Shown: positions 6,937 to 9,775 of the stretch, piece by piece | Layout: the number at the start of each line of letters is the position of its first letter | Position numbering within the stretch: the stretch's first letter is position 1 | Assembly: GCA_034189725.1 (NCBI GenBank) | Contig: JAXHUK010000059.1 | Coordinates: 1-9,775 of the forward strand | DNA length: 9,775 nt | Source of the DNA: JAXHUK01 sp034189725 | Lineage (GTDB): Bacteria; Chloroflexota; Dehalococcoidia; SZUA-161 | Direction of reading: 5' to 3' | Translations under genes and position numbers: made by a program | Notes under the pieces: generated by a model | Told to the model about the DNA's origin: nothing | The model's database searches: none | The model's input: only the letters and a program-made list of their open reading frames with translations

Positions 6937-6941
6937 AAGGA
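6937..6941 (+). promoter_or_regulatory. Shine-Dalgarno selecting the argS ATG
   Basis: AAGGA is 8 bases before the ATG at 6950 but only 2 bases before the in-frame GTG at 6944. The ATG is therefore the better start, shortening the product by two residues. Confidence 0.6.
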
Positions 6942-6949
6942 TAGTGATA

Positions 6950-8608
6950 ATGCTCAAACAGAAACTCGCTGAACTGCTGGAACAAGCAGCGAAAGATGCC
7001 CAGGCAAACGGTCAACTACCACCAGTCGCTCTACCTGAGATCACCCTTGAACATCCACAGAATCCAGAGCATGGTGACTATGCTTCTAGCCTTCCGCTCA
7101 AGATGGGGAGAGCAGTTCGTGAGAATCCATTAACCATCGCTCAGACACTTGTGGAACTTCTACCCAAAATTCAGGAGGTAGAATGTGTGTCAGTAGCACC
7201 CCCAGGCTTTATAAACTTCTTCCTGTCGAACAGGTGGCTCGCCCGGCAGGTAGAAGAGATACAGAGCACAGCAAAGACGTACGGAAATATCGATTTCGGT
7301 AAGGGCTCTAAAGTTCAGCTTGAATTTGTCAGTGTCAATCCTACGGGGCCGATCCATGTAGGGCATGGAAGGGGCGCAGTACTCGGTAGCACCCTGGCTA
7401 ATATACTCAGCGCTGCTGGTTACAAGACGGAAAAGGAGTATTACGTCAATGATGCTGGCAATCAGATGGACATTTTTTATCGTTCCCTCTATTGCCGCTA
7501 CTTACAGTCCCTGGGTAAAGACTGCGAGATGCCCCCTAATGGCTACCAGGGAGTCTATCTTACCGAGCTTGCTCAGGAGATCATATCCGAAAAGGGTGAT
7601 TGCTTTTTAGCAACGCCTGACAAGACGGCAATTCAGGAGTTGGGAGAGATCGGCCTGAATAAGGCACTTGAGGCTATCAAGTCCGATCTCGAGGCTCTGG
7701 GTGTCGAGTTCGACAACTGGTTTAGCGAGCGCAGTTTATATGAGAACAATCAGTTCAAACGATCGATGGCATTGTTGAAGGAAGAAGGCTTCATCGAAGA
7801 AAGGGAGGAGGCGCAGTGGTTTGTCTCCACCGCTCTTGGTGAGGACAAAGACAATGTACTGGTGCGCAGCAACGGTGTTCCCACGTACTTCGCCTCTGAT
7901 GTGGCCTATCATTATAATAAATTCAGGGAGCGCGGATTCGATCGTGTAATCAACATCTGGGGGGCTGACCATCAGGGGCATGTCTCACGAATGAAGGCTG
8001 TGATTGGCGCGCTGGGTATCGATCCCGATAGACTGGGAATAATAATATCGCAGATGGTGACCTTACGGCGTGGTGAAGCCCTGCTCAAGGCATCCAAGCG
8101 CACAGGGGAGCTTATTACGCTTCGTGAGCTCGTGGATGAGGTGGGCGCAGACGCGTGTCGGTTCTTCTTCCTCTCACGGTCTGCAGATAGCCAGATGGAC
8201 TTCGACCTGGAATTGGCGAAGCGTGAATCGGCTGATAATCCAGTCTACTATGTGCAATATGCCCACGCTCGTATTGCCAGCATACAGAACCTCGCTCGTG
8301 AGAAGAAAATCGACTTCTCCCAGGGGGATGTATCACTATTGACCACTGATGCGGAGCTCGACCTGATCCGCAAAATGCTGTTGCTCCCCGAAATAATCGA
8401 GCTTGCAGCTCAAAACCTGGAACCGCATCACCTCCCGTATTTTGCCCAGGAGCTGGCCACTGCCTTTCACAGCTTCTATAAGCAATGTCGAGTCGTCTCT
8501 GACGACGAGAATTTGACCTCGGCCCGGCTCAAGCTTGTCAGTGCAGCTCAAACCGTTCTTGCCAACACACTGAACTTGATGGGGATGACTGCCCCGGAAC
8601 ATATGTGA
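6950..8608 (+). CDS. argS: Arginyl-tRNA synthetase
   Basis: Class I aminoacyl-tRNA synthetase that charges tRNA-Arg with arginine using ATP; cytoplasmic. The product has 552 residues, normal for bacterial ArgRS. The N-terminal additional domain (about 1-90) contains HPQNPEHGDYASSLPLKMG. The catalytic Rossmann fold carries FVSVNPTGPIHVGHGRG with the HIGH-type site H136-V-G-H139, then EYYVNDAGNQ. NIWGADHQGHVSRMKA is typical of the bacterial form. The KMSKS-type loop reads K380-A-S-K383-R, which keeps both lysines, and is followed by TGELITLREL. ADNPVYYVQYAHARI near 428-442 leads into the DALR anticodon-binding domain, which ends in MGMTAPEHM. The start is the ATG supported by AAGGA; a GTG two codons earlier is possible. 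It stands apart from recG by 172 bases with a hairpin next to the ribosome binding site, so its own regulation is likely. Confidence 0.97.
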   Translation: MLKQKLAELLEQAAKDAQANGQLPPVALPEITLEHPQNPEHGDYASSLPLKMGRAVRENPLTIAQTLVELLPKIQEVECVSVAPPGFINFFLSNRWLARQVEEIQSTAKTYGNIDFGKGSKVQLEFVSVNPTGPIHVGHGRGAVLGSTLANILSAAGYKTEKEYYVNDAGNQMDIFYRSLYCRYLQSLGKDCEMPPNGYQGVYLTELAQEIISEKGDCFLATPDKTAIQELGEIGLNKALEAIKSDLEALGVEFDNWFSERSLYENNQFKRSMALLKEEGFIEEREEAQWFVSTALGEDKDNVLVRSNGVPTYFASDVAYHYNKFRERGFDRVINIWGADHQGHVSRMKAVIGALGIDPDRLGIIISQMVTLRRGEALLKASKRTGELITLRELVDEVGADACRFFFLSRSADSQMDFDLELAKRESADNPVYYVQYAHARIASIQNLAREKKIDFSQGDVSLLTTDAELDLIRKMLLLPEIIELAAQNLEPHHLPYFAQELATAFHSFYKQCRVVSDDENLTSARLKLVSAAQTVLANTLNLMGMTAPEHM

Positions 8609-8638
8609 TCCCTTTAACTCCCCGAGCACACCGAGGAT

Positions 8639-8668
8639 TTGTCATTTTCCAATCATGTTCAGTATCTT
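8639..8668 (+). promoter_or_regulatory. Possible promoter of the NMO-like gene
   Basis: TTGTCA (8639-8644, one mismatch to TTGACA) and TATCTT (8663-8668, four of six to TATAAT) are 18 bases apart. A competing pair, TTGAAC (8667-8672) and GATACT (8689-8694), is 16 bases apart. One of them may drive the next gene; read-through from argS is equally possible because no terminator is visible after argS. Confidence 0.3.
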
Positions 8669-8703
8669 GAACGGCTCTATTAAACTCAGATACTGCGTCA
8701 ATT

Positions 8704-8711
8704 AAGGAGGA
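8704..8711 (+). promoter_or_regulatory. Strong Shine-Dalgarno of the NMO-like gene
   Basis: AAGGAGGA is close to the full anti-16S complement and ends 3 bases before the ATG at 8715. This is the strongest ribosome binding site in the window, with slightly short spacing. Confidence 0.75.
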
Positions 8712-8714
8712 ACG

Positions 8715-9716
8715 ATGGAGTGGAAGACCAGGATTTCCGACATCTTGGGCAGTACGTACCCCATAATACAAGGAGCCTATGGCGGTTTTGGCACCTCAGC
8801 CATTGCTGCCCCGGTCTCGGAGGCAGGCGGCTTTGGAATTATCACCGCCGGGGCGCTTCGCACCCCGGAGAAATTCAGGGAAGATATCCGACGAGCACGC
8901 TCAATGACCGACCAGCCCTTTGGAGTGAATCTCACCGTGGGAATCTGCCCCCATGTTGATGAGATGCGAGAGGTAGCCATAGAGGAACGGGTTCCCGTCA
9001 TCTTTACCGCTGCCTACCGTGCCGATGACCACGGCAAAAAGATACAAGAGGCCGGGCTTAAATGGGTGCATAAGGTGGCAACGGTGCATCACGCCGTGGC
9101 TGCAGAGCGTCAGGGCGCTGATGCGGTCGTTATCGTCGGTCTCGAAGGGGCCGGATTTAAAAGCATTCATCAACTTCCCACACTCATCGCCATCACGACA
9201 GCAGTGAGGCTGATAAAGGTCCCCGTGATCGCTGCTGGAGGCATCGGGGATGCTCATGGTTTCCTCAGCGCACTGGGGATGGGGGCCGAGGGCGTCTATC
9301 TGGGTACTGCTTTCATGGCTACCAGGGAGTGTCCCATATCCGAACGTTATAAGCAGACACTGGTGGATGGTCAGCCCTGGGACCCAAACATCCGCGACCT
9401 CGCGCTGGCACCACCCAAAGCTGAAGAATACGAAAAAGTGATGAAGCAAAGAGACTCCACACCACGGGATAAGTGGCTGCAGAAATTGGAACTCGTCCTG
9501 CTCAAGGAGTCTGCCGATACCGCCATTGATTTTGAGAGCCTGTTCCAGGAATACGACCCCGAGGTAGCATTGAGGTTGGGCGGAGGCTCGCTGGCAGTAG
9601 GTGTTATCGATAACGTGCTCACGTGTAAGGAACTCATTGATGGCATGATACAGGCGGCAGAGGAAATCCTGTCCACAGAGGGGGCATTGGGTAAAATATC
9701 AATGTCCCAGGCTTAA
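8715..9716 (+). CDS. FMN-dependent nitronate monooxygenase / enoyl reductase-like flavoprotein
   Basis: Member of the NMO (2-nitropropane dioxygenase) superfamily of FMN-binding TIM barrels, which also includes FabK enoyl-ACP reductases and the NADH:quinone reductase PA1024. The 333 residues cover a complete protein. The N-terminal YPIIQGAYGG (15-24) and APVSEAGGFGIITAGAL (32-48) fit the first strands of the barrel. PVIAAGGIGDAHGF (170-183) and ALGMGAEGVYLGTAFMATRECP (from 186) form the usual FMN phosphate-binding region. The central motif that in true NMOs reads EAGGH, and CAGH in PA1024, reads EGAGF here: F148 replaces the active-site histidine, and H152 lies four residues later. This makes nitronate oxidation doubtful, and the substrate cannot be assigned. 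The NMO name should be read as a family label. Neighbouring genes give no hint, since argS upstream is unrelated. Confidence 0.88.
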   Translation: MEWKTRISDILGSTYPIIQGAYGGFGTSAIAAPVSEAGGFGIITAGALRTPEKFREDIRRARSMTDQPFGVNLTVGICPHVDEMREVAIEERVPVIFTAAYRADDHGKKIQEAGLKWVHKVATVHHAVAAERQGADAVVIVGLEGAGFKSIHQLPTLIAITTAVRLIKVPVIAAGGIGDAHGFLSALGMGAEGVYLGTAFMATRECPISERYKQTLVDGQPWDPNIRDLALAPPKAEEYEKVMKQRDSTPRDKWLQKLELVLLKESADTAIDFESLFQEYDPEVALRLGGGSLAVGVIDNVLTCKELIDGMIQAAEEILSTEGALGKISMSQA

Positions 9717-9730
9717 TACTAGTTCCATAA

Positions 9731-9753
9731 AGGCGACGTATTTCATCTCGCCT
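9731..9753 (+). terminator. Possible hairpin downstream of the NMO-like gene
   Basis: AGGCGA (9731-9736) pairs perfectly with TCGCCT (9748-9753) over an 11-base loop, 14 bases after the stop codon. There is no immediate T-run; a short ATTTTA occurs 14 bases further on. It may be a weak or factor-assisted terminator. Confidence 0.3.
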
Positions 9754-9775
9754 CGCACCTGAAGCAATTTTACCC

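Larger units (their letters stand above)
6778..6949 (+). other. recG-argS spacer with inverted and direct repeats
   Basis: No gene is visible in these 172 bases. ATCTGA (6811-6816) can pair with TCAGAT at 6823-6828 (6-base loop) or with a second TCAGAT at 6836-6841, giving two mutually exclusive hairpins; neither is followed by a T-run. GTCAGAT itself is directly repeated with a 13-base period (6822-6828, 6835-6841). ACTAT (6781-6785) and ATAGT (6793-6797) form a further weak inverted repeat. TTGACG at 6857-6862 is a fair -35, but the best -10 (GAAAAT, 6882-6887) is 19 bases away, so the argS promoter is uncertain. No T-box consensus and no tRNA are present. Confidence 0.4.

Noticed and set aside
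6778..6949. T-box riboswitch upstream of argS
   Set aside because: The T-box consensus and an antiterminator/terminator pair with a T-run are both absent.
8901..9449. 182-codon open frame on the - strand
   Set aside because: It lies wholly inside the NMO-like gene, its product has no recognisable motif, and the + strand gene is convincing along its full length.
1..9775. Mobile element, CRISPR array, toxin-antitoxin or novel defence system
   Set aside because: No transposase, integrase, long terminal repeat, regular repeat-spacer pattern or unexplained gene cluster is present. All sizeable genes are recognisable housekeeping families.

Overview
The window is a stretch of bacterial chromosome carrying housekeeping genes, with no sign of mobile or accessory DNA. 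Eight protein genes are supported. On the + strand they are argH (3' part only), rpe, fakA (DAK2 family), a degV/fakB-type gene, recG, argS and an FMN-dependent nitronate monooxygenase-like gene. The only - strand gene is rpmB (ribosomal protein L28), which sits between rpe and fakA. I would guess Chloroflexota, probably a Dehalococcoidia relative. The reasons are the order rpe / rpmB / fakA / degV / recG, which I recall from that group, an N-terminally extended RecG of 801 residues, and a zinc-ribbon L28. This placement is inference and was not tested by any search.

Layout. From 1 to 1448, argH and rpe form an operon with an 8-base overlap. From 1458 to 1640, rpmB runs the other way, tail to tail with rpe across only 9 bases. 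It has its own well-formed extended -10 promoter and starts at TTG behind a strong Shine-Dalgarno. The 1641-1826 region separates the divergent rpmB and fakA genes and holds a small tandem repeat and possible hairpins. From 1827 to 6777, fakA, degV and recG look like one transcription unit; the degV stop and the recG TTG start share bases (TTGA). A 172-base spacer before argS holds only short inverted repeats, including an 8-bp hairpin two bases before the argS ribosome binding site. The last gene, at 8715-9716, is a flavoprotein of the NMO/FabK superfamily with a strong Shine-Dalgarno and a possible promoter of its own.

How the genes work together. FakA (kinase) and the adjacent DegV-family protein (candidate FakB, the acyl-carrier subunit) make a plausible fatty acid kinase pair that would turn free fatty acids into acyl-phosphates. 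RecG rescues stalled forks. ArgH makes arginine and ArgS charges tRNA-Arg with it, but the two genes are far apart and have separate signals, so I do not call this a regulatory unit. Rpe serves the pentose phosphate pathway.

I do not see an undescribed system here. The items most worth a second look are two active-site substitutions (His to Tyr in the DegV protein, His to Phe in the NMO-like protein), the argS leader hairpin, and the compact antisense arrangement of rpmB.
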